DNA from: an uncultured Bacteroidaceae bacterium
GTDB lineage: Bacteria > Bacteroidota > Bacteroidia > Bacteroidales > Bacteroidaceae
DNA: 42,920 nt
Assembly (NCBI GenBank): GCA_905235565.1
Contig: CAJOLR010000011.1
Location: 1-42,920 of the forward strand
Direction of reading: 5' to 3'
Positions 17,900 through 27,156 of this stretch are shown here, piece by piece (the first letter of the stretch is position 1; each line of letters begins with the position of its first letter). Under the pieces are notes generated by a model. That model was not told the origin of the DNA. It did not search any database and saw only the letters and a list, made by a program, of their open reading frames with translations. Made by a program: the position numbers and the translations under genes.

Positions 17900-20026
17900 A
17901 TGAAAAAACTTTTTAAATGGACTGTTGCCGGCATGGCTATGATGCTGGCTTTCACTAATGTGCAGGCTCAGACCAGGCACACGTTCTGTAACCCGCTTGA
18001 TGTGGTGGTAGGTAACGAGCCGTCCATACGCGGCGGTGAACCCGTAGTGATTATCTTTGAGGACAATTATTTCCTCTTTGTATCCCACAGACGCGGATAC
18101 TGGTATTCTCCCGATTTCCAGAACTGGACTTATGTTGATGCTCCCGGTTATCCTGCCGGTGTTGTATCGGTGGTTGAGATGGACGGAAAACTGATTGGCT
18201 GTTCCATGAACAACCGCAACGTCTATCGCGCCATTGACCCGTACAAGGGAGAGTGGGAGAAGATAGGTGAACTGTCAAGCGACCGGTATGGTGACGCCAA
18301 TATGTTTGTGGATGATGACGGCCGCCTGTATATGTACTTCGGCTGGTCTCAGATAATGCCGTTCCAGGTGGTTGAACTGGACAAGGAGACGTTCAAGGAG
18401 AAGGGTGAGCCTAAACAGTTGTTCTGGAGCGATATCAAGAACCATGGATTTGAGGTCCGCAAGCCCGAGGATGTCATCTATTCCATTTTCAACGGACGCC
18501 GCGATTACGGTCCCGAGGAACTGCCTTGGATTGAAGGTCCGTACATGATCAAGCATAACGGCAAGTACTATCTGCAGTACGCAGCCATCGGCCTTGAGTT
18601 CATATCGTATTCACACGGTATCTACGTATCTGACAGTCCTATGGGACCGTTCACATACAGTGAGCACAACCCGCTTACGTTCAAGACCAGCGGATTCCAG
18701 GTAGGTGCCGGACACGGCAGCACATTCCATGACAAGAAGGGTAACCTATGGACTATCTGCATGATTCCCGCACAATACGGTGAGGGCGGCCGCGGATCGG
18801 AACTGGCCATCTATCCTTCTGCAGTCGATAAGAAGGGCGTCATGTACTCCAACACCGCTCTTGGCGACTATCCGCAGTATTATCCTGCAGAGCGTAAAGC
18901 GGGTGTAGACAATTATGTCGACTGGAAACTGCTGTCTGTCAATAAGAAAGCTATTGTATCCTCAACATTTGAGAATTATGCTCCGAGTCAGGCATTGGAC
19001 GAGGACTTCAAGACCTGCTGGGCAGCCGAAACAGGTGATCCCGGTGAGTTCTTTACCGTTGATCTGGGTGATAAGGCAACCATCAACGCCATCCAGCTCA
19101 ACTGGGACCATATAGGCGCACAGCGTGCCGGTGGCCGTGGCGGATTCGGTGGCGGTATGATGGGTGGCGGTGCCGCCAGTCCTCAGGCAGAACGTCTCTA
19201 TCAGTGCTATGAGGTGTTTGTTTCGGATGATAACTCCAACTGGACCAAGGTTATAAGCAAGCCCCAGAACAAGATGGAACTCAAGCATGACTATAATGAG
19301 CTGGAAAAGCCTGTACAGGCCCGCTATGTCAAGGTTGTGAATGTTGCTACTTATGACAATGCCAAGTTCTCAATAAAGGACCTGCGCATATTCGGTACAA
19401 CACCGCAGATGAAGATCCAGAAGGTCAAGAAGTTTATGGCAGTACGCAATCCTGATGACCGTCGTGAGGCCAATGTGATATGGGAGCCCGTTCCCGGAGC
19501 CGATGGCTACATCGTACGTTACGGTATTGAAAAGAAGAAACTCTACAACAGTTACATAGTATATGGTCAGAATGACCTTTACATGCACAGTCTGAATACC
19601 GCTCCCAAGAACTATTACTTTGAGGTTGAGGCATTGATAAGCGGTCTGCCCAAGTATCATGAGAACCCGCTTGAGACCATCGGTCTGGGTGCTGAGATTC
19701 AGCTTGCCCAGCGCGGAGGCGGCGGCAATGCCGGATATGCCCAGGGCGCAGGCACAAGGTATATTATGCTTAAGGACGGTGCAACTGAGTATTCCTTCGG
19801 TGAGGTTGATCCAGGTACATGGACTCTGAGCCACTCATACGGTCCCGTTCTTTGGTCAGGCTCTCTCACAGAAAAGGAACTCATCTCAAATGAGGCCAAC
19901 CCAAAACCCACAGTTACAGCAAAGTTGACACTCCTGGGCGAGGGAACCAGAAATACCGGCTATCTTGAGATGCAGGTAATTCCCGGAAAGGAGAAAGGTG
20001 TTATAAAGGTTGTGGTAAAGAAATAA
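17900..20026 (+). CDS. GH43-like glycosidase with discoidin (F5/8) domain
   Basis: The start is placed at the ATG at 17900, giving the signal peptide MKKLFKWTVAGMAMMLAFTNVQA (708 residues); the upstream 12 codons are rejected. Residues ~25-330 are a five-bladed propeller of GH43/GH117 type. They include FLFVSHRRGYWYS, Asp132 in YGDANMFVDDDGRLYMYFG (modulator) and Glu212 in PWIEGPYMIKHNGKYYLQY (general acid). The segment that usually supplies the catalytic Asp reads IRGGEPVVI, with Glu47. A discoidin/CBM32-like domain follows (~residues 350-490) and is interrupted by a Gly/Met insert (~409-426). A fibronectin-like C-terminal part has a second Gly-rich stretch (RGGGGNAG). The enzyme probably acts on arabinose- or xylose-containing glycans, with GH27 encoded 6 bp downstream. 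Confidence 0.82.
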   Translation: MKKLFKWTVAGMAMMLAFTNVQAQTRHTFCNPLDVVVGNEPSIRGGEPVVIIFEDNYFLFVSHRRGYWYSPDFQNWTYVDAPGYPAGVVSVVEMDGKLIGCSMNNRNVYRAIDPYKGEWEKIGELSSDRYGDANMFVDDDGRLYMYFGWSQIMPFQVVELDKETFKEKGEPKQLFWSDIKNHGFEVRKPEDVIYSIFNGRRDYGPEELPWIEGPYMIKHNGKYYLQYAAIGLEFISYSHGIYVSDSPMGPFTYSEHNPLTFKTSGFQVGAGHGSTFHDKKGNLWTICMIPAQYGEGGRGSELAIYPSAVDKKGVMYSNTALGDYPQYYPAERKAGVDNYVDWKLLSVNKKAIVSSTFENYAPSQALDEDFKTCWAAETGDPGEFFTVDLGDKATINAIQLNWDHIGAQRAGGRGGFGGGMMGGGAASPQAERLYQCYEVFVSDDNSNWTKVISKPQNKMELKHDYNELEKPVQARYVKVVNVATYDNAKFSIKDLRIFGTTPQMKIQKVKKFMAVRNPDDRREANVIWEPVPGADGYIVRYGIEKKKLYNSYIVYGQNDLYMHSLNTAPKNYYFEVEALISGLPKYHENPLETIGLGAEIQLAQRGGGGNAGYAQGAGTRYIMLKDGATEYSFGEVDPGTWTLSHSYGPVLWSGSLTEKELISNEANPKPTVTAKLTLLGEGTRNTGYLEMQVIPGKEKGVIKVVVKK

Positions 20027-20032
20027 GAACAT

Positions 20033-21265
20033 ATGAATAAATACCAAAAGATATTGCTCGTAGCAGCAATGATGCTGGTTCCGGGATGGGGCGCAGCACA
20101 GAAATGGGAGGGTCTGGCCGATACACCCCAGATGGGTTGGAACAGCTGGAACAAGTTCGGACAGAACATCAGTGAGAAACTTATACGTGAACAGGCCGAC
20201 GCCATGGTGGCCGAGGGCCTTGTGGAGGCTGGTTACATCTATCTCAATATGGATGACTGCTGGCATGGCGAGCGCGATGCCGACGGATTCGTTCAGCCTG
20301 ATCCCAAGACATTCCCGTCGGGAATAGAGGCTTTGGCCGACTATGTACACTCCAAGGGTATGAAACTGGGTATCTATTCCGATGCCGGCCGCAAGACCTG
20401 CGCCGGACGTACAGGCAGCTTTGGGCATGAGTATCAGGATGCCATCCAGTATGCCCGCTGGGGGATTGACTACCTTAAATATGACTGGTGCTCAAGTGAG
20501 AACATCAACCCACGCGGTGCATACGCCCTGATGCGTGACGCCCTGCGTGCAGCCGGCCGTCCAATATTCTTCAGCATGTGCGAGTGGGGCAGCAACAAGC
20601 CATGGGAGTGGGCCGAGAACATAGGTCACTCATGGCGTACCACCGGCGATATAACCGCCCGTTTTGCAGGCAACCCTCGTCAGCGTGGCTGGGGACAGAC
20701 CGTGCTGAGCATCATTGACCAGAACGCTCCGCTGCGCAAGTATGCAGGCCCGGGCCATTGGAATGACCCTGACATGCTTGAGGTTGGCAACGGCATGAGC
20801 GTGAATGAGGACCGCGCCCACTTCAGCATGTGGTGCATGATGGCAGCCCCGCTTATTCTGGGCAACGACCTGTCCAAGATGACCGATGATACCCGTGCCA
20901 TCATCCTTAACAAAAAGGTGATAGCAGTCGATCAGGACAAGCTTGGCGTTCAGGGACTGCGTTACAAGACCGATGGAGATATAGAGTATTGGTTCAAGCC
21001 TCTGGAAGGCGGCGACTGGGCTGTCTGCCTGCTCAACCGCGGTACGGAGCCTGTGGAGTGCAACATCAACTGGCAGGACTACAACCTGACAGACGATGAG
21101 GTCAGCCATCTCTCCACATCGTTCGATGCCATTACGTATAACATCGAGAACCTGTGGGAGCAGAATGCCAAGAAGGCAAAGGTAGGTACCACCAAGAAGG
21201 CCCTCAAGGTTACTGTGCCAGGTCATGATGTGGCCATGTATCGCCTCATTCCTAATAAGAAGTAG
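20033..21265 (+). CDS. GH27 alpha-galactosidase (or beta-L-arabinopyranosidase)
   Basis: The 410-residue protein has a signal peptide (MNKYQKILLVAAMMLVPGWGAA). GH27 hallmarks are clear: TPQMGWNSWNKF at the N-terminus, YLNMDDCWHGERDADG, LGIYSDAGRKTC, nucleophile Asp151 in YLKYDWC, acid/base Asp206 in WRTTGDI, and PGHWNDPDMLEVGNG. A C-terminal beta domain completes the fold. The family hydrolyses alpha-galactosides; some members prefer beta-L-arabinopyranosides, which would suit the arabinose theme of the neighbourhood. It lies 6 bp after the GH43 gene and is surely co-transcribed with it. Confidence 0.92.
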   Translation: MNKYQKILLVAAMMLVPGWGAAQKWEGLADTPQMGWNSWNKFGQNISEKLIREQADAMVAEGLVEAGYIYLNMDDCWHGERDADGFVQPDPKTFPSGIEALADYVHSKGMKLGIYSDAGRKTCAGRTGSFGHEYQDAIQYARWGIDYLKYDWCSSENINPRGAYALMRDALRAAGRPIFFSMCEWGSNKPWEWAENIGHSWRTTGDITARFAGNPRQRGWGQTVLSIIDQNAPLRKYAGPGHWNDPDMLEVGNGMSVNEDRAHFSMWCMMAAPLILGNDLSKMTDDTRAIILNKKVIAVDQDKLGVQGLRYKTDGDIEYWFKPLEGGDWAVCLLNRGTEPVECNINWQDYNLTDDEVSHLSTSFDAITYNIENLWEQNAKKAKVGTTKKALKVTVPGHDVAMYRLIPNKK

Positions 21266-21288
21266 CAAATTGAAACTTTTTTATTCTA

Positions 21289-21323
21289 TTTGATTGCAAA
21301 TTGAAATATTCTGTTTATTTTTG
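21289..21323 (+). promoter_or_regulatory. Putative promoter upstream of the glmS leader
   Basis: TATTTTTG (21316-21323) matches TAnnTTTG. TTTG at 21289-21292 is 23 bases upstream, and ATTG at 21293-21296 is at the more usual 19. The leader ATG follows about 13-19 bases later. Confidence 0.55.
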
Positions 21324-21341
21324 CGACGATTTGAAATGATA

Positions 21342-21455
21342 ATGAAGGGAAAGGTTACATATAACTGTCTGTCTAACCAGATGAATGACAAGCAGAATCT
21401 GAATAATAATCAGGTTCCTGTTTCCCCGTGTTGTTTCACCAGTCGGATAATATGA
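21342..21455 (+). CDS. Asn/Gln-rich leader peptide of the glmS-purF-pyrG operon (putative attenuator)
   Basis: This is a 37-codon ORF (an in-frame ATG at 21336 would add two). Seven Asn and three Gln fall between residues 8 and 24, ending in NLNNNQ. The next residues are VPVSP...FTSR, and the NNQVP...F..R pattern recurs in the two other leaders at 26552 and 29557. The stop TGA is at 21453-21455. Its last codons (ACCAGTC, 21438-21444) can pair with GGCTGGT (21495-21501), the 5' arm of the downstream hairpin. It lies between a promoter and that hairpin, ahead of three glutamine amidotransferase genes. The N/Q run is less pure than in the other two leaders. The leader role is inferred from architecture. 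Confidence 0.65.
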   Translation: MKGKVTYNCLSNQMNDKQNLNNNQVPVSPCCFTSRII

Positions 21456-21489
21456 CGGAGATTTTGGAAATACTTATTGGATAATTTGA

Positions 21490-21522
21490 GTGAAGGCTGG
21501 TTCAGTTAGAATCAGCCTTCAC
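21490..21522 (+). terminator. Attenuator-type hairpin before glmS
   Basis: A 14-bp stem (GTGAAGGCTGGTTC with GAATCAGCCTTCAC, one G-U) around AGTTA. The following bases are CCCTTTATT, so the U-run is weak; termination may be partial or the stem may act on translation. A second small stem (CCTTT/AAAGG, 21524-21535) precedes the glmS ATG. Confidence 0.6.
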
Positions 21523-21541
21523 CCTTTATTAAAGGTTATTT

Positions 21542-23386
21542 ATGTGCGGAATTGTAGGTTATATCGGTAAACGACAGGCATGCCCGATACTGCTTAAGGG
21601 GCTCTCTCGCCTGGAATATCGCGGTTATGACAGCGCTGGTGTGGCGCTTATCAATGACAACGGCAATCTGGTCATTTACAAGACCAAGGGTAAGGTGGCA
21701 GACCTGGAACATGCCATAGAGGGTAAGGATATCAGCGGCAACGTGGGTATAGCACATACACGCTGGGCCACTCATGGAGAGCCCAACGACATCAACGCGC
21801 ATCCGCATTTCTCGGAATCCGGAAATCTGGCACTAATCCATAACGGTATCATAGAGAACTACCGCTCACTTAAGACCGGGCTCCAGAACCAGGGCTATCA
21901 CTTTAAGAGTGAGACCGATACGGAGGTGATAATCCAGCTTATCCAATACATCATGGACAGCCATTCAATCACTCTTGAGGAGGCTGTACCGCTGGCTCTG
22001 AACAGCGTGATAGGCGCATACGCCATAGTGATTGTGGATAAGACACAGCCAGGCCGTATGATTGCCGCCCGTAAGGGAAGCCCTCTTATAATAGGTGTGG
22101 GCGATGACGAGTTCCTTATAGGGTCCGATGCCACCCCGATCATTGAATACACGGACCGCGTGGTCTATCTGGGTGAGGAGCAGATAGCTTTCATAGAGCG
22201 CGGTAAGGAGCTTAAAATAACCGATTTACGAAGCGTTGAGCAGACAACTGTCATTAAGAAACTGGAACTTAACCTGAGCCAGATAGAGAAGGGCGGTTTT
22301 GCCCACTTCATGCTCAAGGAGATTCATGAGCAGCCAGATACCGCACGTACCGTAATGAACGGCCGCCTGCATCCGGAACTGGGAATAGTAAAACTGTCTG
22401 GTGTGATTGACCATAAGGAGCGCCTGCTCAAGGCCCGGCGTATCATCATTTGCGCCTGCGGAACATCGTGGCACGCAGCACTGATAGGTAAGTATATGAT
22501 TGAGGAACTTACACGCATTCCGGTTGAGGTGGAGTACTCATCGGAGTTCCGTTACCGCAATCCGGTGATCTATCCCGATGATGTGGTGATTGCCATATCA
22601 CAGTCAGGTGAGACGGCCGATACTCTGGCTGCCATGCAGCTGGCCAAGGCATCAGGGGCGTTCCTGTTCGGGATATGCAATGTGGTGGGTTCATCAATTG
22701 CACGTGCAGCCGATACCGGTTGTTACACTCATGCGGGCCCTGAGATAGGTGTGGCATCGACCAAGGCATTTACCGCCCAGGTCGAGACACTGTTGCTGCT
22801 GGCACTCAACATTGCGCAGGAGAAGGGTACCGTATCGGATGATCTACGGAAACGCATCATTGCCGAACTTCCGCGCATTCCCGCCAAGATTGAGAAGATT
22901 CTTAAGCATGACAAGCAGATATCCGAGCTTGCCAAGACATTTACATACGCGCACAACTTTATCTACCTGGGACGCGGTTACAACTATCCCATTGCCCTGG
23001 AGGGTGCCCTGAAACTCAAGGAGATATCGTACATCCATGCCGAGGGTTATCCCGCAGCCGAGATGAAACACGGACCGATTGCCCTGATTGATGAGGAGAT
23101 GCCGGTAGTGGTGATTGCCCCCAAGCGCGGCCATTATGACAAGATACTCAGTAACATACAGGAGGTAAAGGCACGTAAGGGCAGGGTGATAAGCATCGTG
23201 ACCGAGGGCGACAGGGACGTTAAGAGCATATCGGACTATTCGTTTGAGATTCCGGATACCGAGGAGTGCCTGGTCCCGCTGCTCAGTGTCATTCCGCTGC
23301 AGTTGCTGGCATATCACATAGCTATTGCCAAGGGGCGTGACGTGGACCAGCCTCGTAACCTTGCCAAATCAGTTACCGTTGAATAA
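21542..23386 (+). CDS. glmS: Glutamine--fructose-6-phosphate aminotransferase (isomerizing)
   Basis: The 614-residue protein matches GlmS over its full length. The N-terminal Ntn glutaminase domain begins MCGIVGYIGKRQACP with nucleophile Cys2 exposed after Met removal, and has HTRWATHGEPNDINAHPH and HNGIIENYRSL. Two SIS isomerase domains follow (CGTSWHAALIGKY, SQSGETADTLAAM, YNYPIALEGALKLKEISYIHAEGYPAAEMKHGP), ending in LAKSVTVE. It makes glucosamine-6-phosphate from fructose-6-phosphate and glutamine for cell-wall and LPS synthesis. It is the first structural gene of glmS-purF-pyrG and lies 19 bases after the attenuator-like hairpin. Confidence 0.96.
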   Translation: MCGIVGYIGKRQACPILLKGLSRLEYRGYDSAGVALINDNGNLVIYKTKGKVADLEHAIEGKDISGNVGIAHTRWATHGEPNDINAHPHFSESGNLALIHNGIIENYRSLKTGLQNQGYHFKSETDTEVIIQLIQYIMDSHSITLEEAVPLALNSVIGAYAIVIVDKTQPGRMIAARKGSPLIIGVGDDEFLIGSDATPIIEYTDRVVYLGEEQIAFIERGKELKITDLRSVEQTTVIKKLELNLSQIEKGGFAHFMLKEIHEQPDTARTVMNGRLHPELGIVKLSGVIDHKERLLKARRIIICACGTSWHAALIGKYMIEELTRIPVEVEYSSEFRYRNPVIYPDDVVIAISQSGETADTLAAMQLAKASGAFLFGICNVVGSSIARAADTGCYTHAGPEIGVASTKAFTAQVETLLLLALNIAQEKGTVSDDLRKRIIAELPRIPAKIEKILKHDKQISELAKTFTYAHNFIYLGRGYNYPIALEGALKLKEISYIHAEGYPAAEMKHGPIALIDEEMPVVVIAPKRGHYDKILSNIQEVKARKGRVISIVTEGDRDVKSISDYSFEIPDTEECLVPLLSVIPLQLLAYHIAIAKGRDVDQPRNLAKSVTVE

Positions 23387-23396
23387 ATCTGCAGAT

Positions 23397-24779
23397 ATGG
23401 AAGAGTTGCATCACGAATGCGGAGTGTTTGGCATTTACGGATTGGAGAATGCCGCACAGTATGCCTATTATGCGCTTCACAGCCTCCAGCACCGCGGTCA
23501 GCAGGGGTGCGGAATAGTATCGGCCGATGACCAGGGGCAGTTTCATCTGCACAAGGGTGCCGGTCTGGTAATAGAGATTTTCGGCTCCAGACATCTGGAT
23601 GAACTGACCGGCAACATAGCCATAGGCCATGTTCGTTATCCTACCACCAATGTAGGCGGACTGGAGAACATACAGCCGTTTACGTTCCATCATTATACAG
23701 GGAATTTTGCCATCGCGCACAACGGGAACATCATCAACTCCCGTGAACTGCGCATGTATCTGGAGCGTCGCGGCAGTCTGCTGCAGACCACATCGGACAG
23801 TGAGCTGTTTGCGCACCTTATCAAGAAGGATCCCACCGAGGAGGACCGCATAATAAACCTTATCAATGCCCTGAACATGATTGAGGGGGCATTCTCACTG
23901 GTCATAATGACTCCCAACCGTATCTACGCCTGCCGTGACAAATACGGATTCCATCCGCTCTCGATTGCAAAGTTGGGCGAAGGGTATGTGGTGGCCAGCG
24001 AGACCTGCGCATTCGACGCAATAGGAGCCGAATTCATGCGTGACGTCAATCCGGGTGAGATAATAACTATAGACCATCACGGAATACGCTCCAATGATTA
24101 TTCAAAGCTCCGCAGTAACCGTATGTGCGTGATGGAGTATATATACTTTGCGCGTCCGGACAGCGATATAGAGGGCTGTAACGTCCACTCGTTCCGTAAA
24201 TTGTCGGGCCGCCTGCTCTATGAGGAGCATCCTGTTGACGCCGATATTGTGGTGGGTGTGCCGGATTCAAGTCTGAGCGCCGCCATGGGTTATGCCGAGG
24301 CCAGCGGGATTCCATACGAGATGGGCCTGCTCAAGAACAAATATGTGGGGCGCACGTTCATTCAGCCTACGCAGGAGATGCGAGACAAGGGCGTCCGTAT
24401 GAAACTGTCGCCCGTGCGCAGCATAGTGAACGGCAAGCGCGTGATTCTTATTGACGATTCGATTGTGCGCGGCACCACATCGCGCCGCATAGTGGGTTTG
24501 CTGCGTGAGGCCGGGGCTACCGAGGTACATGTGTGCATTGCCAGTCCCAAATATGCTTATCCCTGCTATTATGGTGTGGATACTGGCACATCGGAGGAAC
24601 TTATCGGCTCAAGCCATTCCGTAGAGGAGATTTGTGATTATATCGGAGCTGACTCATTGTACTTTCTCTCATTGGAATCACTTTATAAGGCATCGGGCCG
24701 GGATATGGGCCGATGCGAACTCTGCACCGCCTGCTTTAACGGCGACTATCCCACAAACCTTTACAACCACAAAAGCTGA
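23397..24779 (+). CDS. purF: Amidophosphoribosyltransferase (glutamine PRPP amidotransferase)
   Basis: The start is placed at the ATG at 23397, 10 bases past the glmS stop, giving MEELHHECGVFGIYG; upstream in-frame codons overlap glmS and are rejected. The 460-residue product has a short 7-residue propeptide before catalytic Cys8, as in the Bacillus-type enzyme that is cleaved to expose Cys. The phosphoribosyltransferase domain shows VILIDDSIVRGTTSRR (PRPP loop). The C-terminal cysteines (CELCTACFNGDYPTNL) suggest the 4Fe-4S class. It catalyses the first committed step of purine synthesis using glutamine. Confidence 0.95.
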   Translation: MEELHHECGVFGIYGLENAAQYAYYALHSLQHRGQQGCGIVSADDQGQFHLHKGAGLVIEIFGSRHLDELTGNIAIGHVRYPTTNVGGLENIQPFTFHHYTGNFAIAHNGNIINSRELRMYLERRGSLLQTTSDSELFAHLIKKDPTEEDRIINLINALNMIEGAFSLVIMTPNRIYACRDKYGFHPLSIAKLGEGYVVASETCAFDAIGAEFMRDVNPGEIITIDHHGIRSNDYSKLRSNRMCVMEYIYFARPDSDIEGCNVHSFRKLSGRLLYEEHPVDADIVVGVPDSSLSAAMGYAEASGIPYEMGLLKNKYVGRTFIQPTQEMRDKGVRMKLSPVRSIVNGKRVILIDDSIVRGTTSRRIVGLLREAGATEVHVCIASPKYAYPCYYGVDTGTSEELIGSSHSVEEICDYIGADSLYFLSLESLYKASGRDMGRCELCTACFNGDYPTNLYNHKS

Positions 24780-26393
<1,614 letters not shown>

Positions 26394-26397
26394 TAGT

Positions 26398-26417
26398 TTG
26401 CAGAATGCTGCAATTTT
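26398..26417 (+). terminator. Possible weak terminator after pyrG
   Basis: TTGCAG pairs with CTGCAA around AATG, followed by TTTT. The stem is short, so confidence is limited. Confidence 0.4.
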
Positions 26418-26513
26418 GCAAGTTGTGGTTTCTAAATGTTTTAATTTTTGGAGATTTGATAGAAAAAAGTGAAATTTCTGCGTTATTTGTGAACATGGTA
26501 TTAAAATGATGCT

Positions 26514-26521
26514 TATCTTTG
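26514..26521 (+). promoter_or_regulatory. -7 box of the P-II/amtB leader transcript
   Basis: TATCTTTG is an exact TAnnTTTG match. A TTTG at 26486-26489 is 24 bases upstream, longer than the usual spacing. The 11-base string GAAACAAGATA (26533-26543) in the 5' UTR recurs at 29547-29557 ahead of the asnB leader. Confidence 0.6.
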
Positions 26522-26551
26522 CGGCAGAAATTGAAACAAGATAGCAGTTTT

Positions 26552-26671
26552 ATGTTTATCGGACTTAAGAATATAACCGCTGTGCTGAACAATAATAATC
26601 AGCAGCAGAATAATCAGAACCAGAACAATCAGGTTCCGATGGTTATACCTTTTGACCGGTCAGGTATGTAA
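26552..26671 (+). CDS. Asn/Gln-run leader peptide of the P-II-amtB operon (putative attenuator)
   Basis: This is a 39-codon ORF. Residues 13-27 are fifteen consecutive Asn/Gln (nine Asn, six Gln), followed by VPMVIPFDRSGM and a TAA stop. All Gln codons are CAG; Asn is AAT or AAC. The bases GACCGGTC (26654-26661, codons D-R-S) can form eight pairs, two of them G-U, with GGCTGGTC (26702-26709), the 5' arm of the terminator that follows. A ribosome reaching the stop codon would cover the first segment. One waiting at the Asn/Gln run, more than 20 bases upstream, would leave it free to form the antiterminator. Function as a leader is inferred; the peptide itself probably has no role. Confidence 0.8.
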   Translation: MFIGLKNITAVLNNNNQQQNNQNQNNQVPMVIPFDRSGM

Positions 26672-26699
26672 CTGTCAGTTTAAATAAGTAGAGAATTAT

Positions 26700-26731
26700 A
26701 AGGCTGGTCTATTTGAGACCGGCCTTTTTTT
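26700..26731 (+). terminator. Attenuator terminator before the P-II gene
   Basis: An 11-bp stem (AAGGCTGGTCT with AGACCGGCCTT) around ATTTG, followed by a long T run. It stands between the leader stop and the P-II ATG, so it must be read through for P-II and amtB expression from this promoter. Confidence 0.85.
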
Positions 26732-26780
26732 GTTTTACGATGCATCAAAACACAATAATTAACCTCAAAACAAAACACAA

Positions 26781-27128
26781 ATGAAAAAGATTGAAGCAAT
26801 CATCCGGAAAACCCGGTTTGAAGATGTGAAGGAGGCGCTCTTTGAGGCCGACATCAACTGGTTCTCTTACGCAGAGGTTCATGCCATAGGTCAGGACCGT
26901 CAGGACCGCATATACCGTGGCGTGATGTACAGCACTGATATCATTTCACGTATAGAGATAACCATTATATGCCGTGATCAGTTTGTACAGCCTGCCATCG
27001 ATGCCATAATGGGTGCGGCTCGTACAGGTCAGGTGGGCGACGGACGCATATTTGTGAGTCCTGTTGATGACACATGGTCAATCCGTACCGGTGAACACGG
27101 TGATACGGTTCTGGCCGACAAAAAGTAA
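26781..27128 (+). CDS. P-II family nitrogen regulator (GlnK-like)
   Basis: The 115-residue protein begins MKKIEAIIRKTRFEDVKEAL and ends in the P-II nucleotide loop TGQVGDGRIFVSPVDDTWSIRTGE, so membership of the P-II family is clear. The T-loop (IGQDRQDRIYRGVMY) keeps the tyrosine at the position uridylylated in enteric proteins, but appears one residue shorter than E. coli GlnB and lacks the GRQKG motif. The Lys of TGKIGDGK that contacts 2-oxoglutarate in E. coli aligns with Arg. Such changes are plausible for the Bacteroidetes amtB-linked type. It should trimerise and control AmtB, encoded 28 bp downstream, according to nitrogen and energy status. Confidence 0.9.
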   Translation: MKKIEAIIRKTRFEDVKEALFEADINWFSYAEVHAIGQDRQDRIYRGVMYSTDIISRIEITIICRDQFVQPAIDAIMGAARTGQVGDGRIFVSPVDDTWSIRTGEHGDTVLADKK

Positions 27129-27156
27129 AACTGTTAAATTATTGAATTATTGAATT

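Noticed and set aside
23325-23396. Upstream-extended purF start
   Set aside because: It begins at a TTG inside glmS. The ATG at 23397 gives the expected short propeptide before catalytic Cys.
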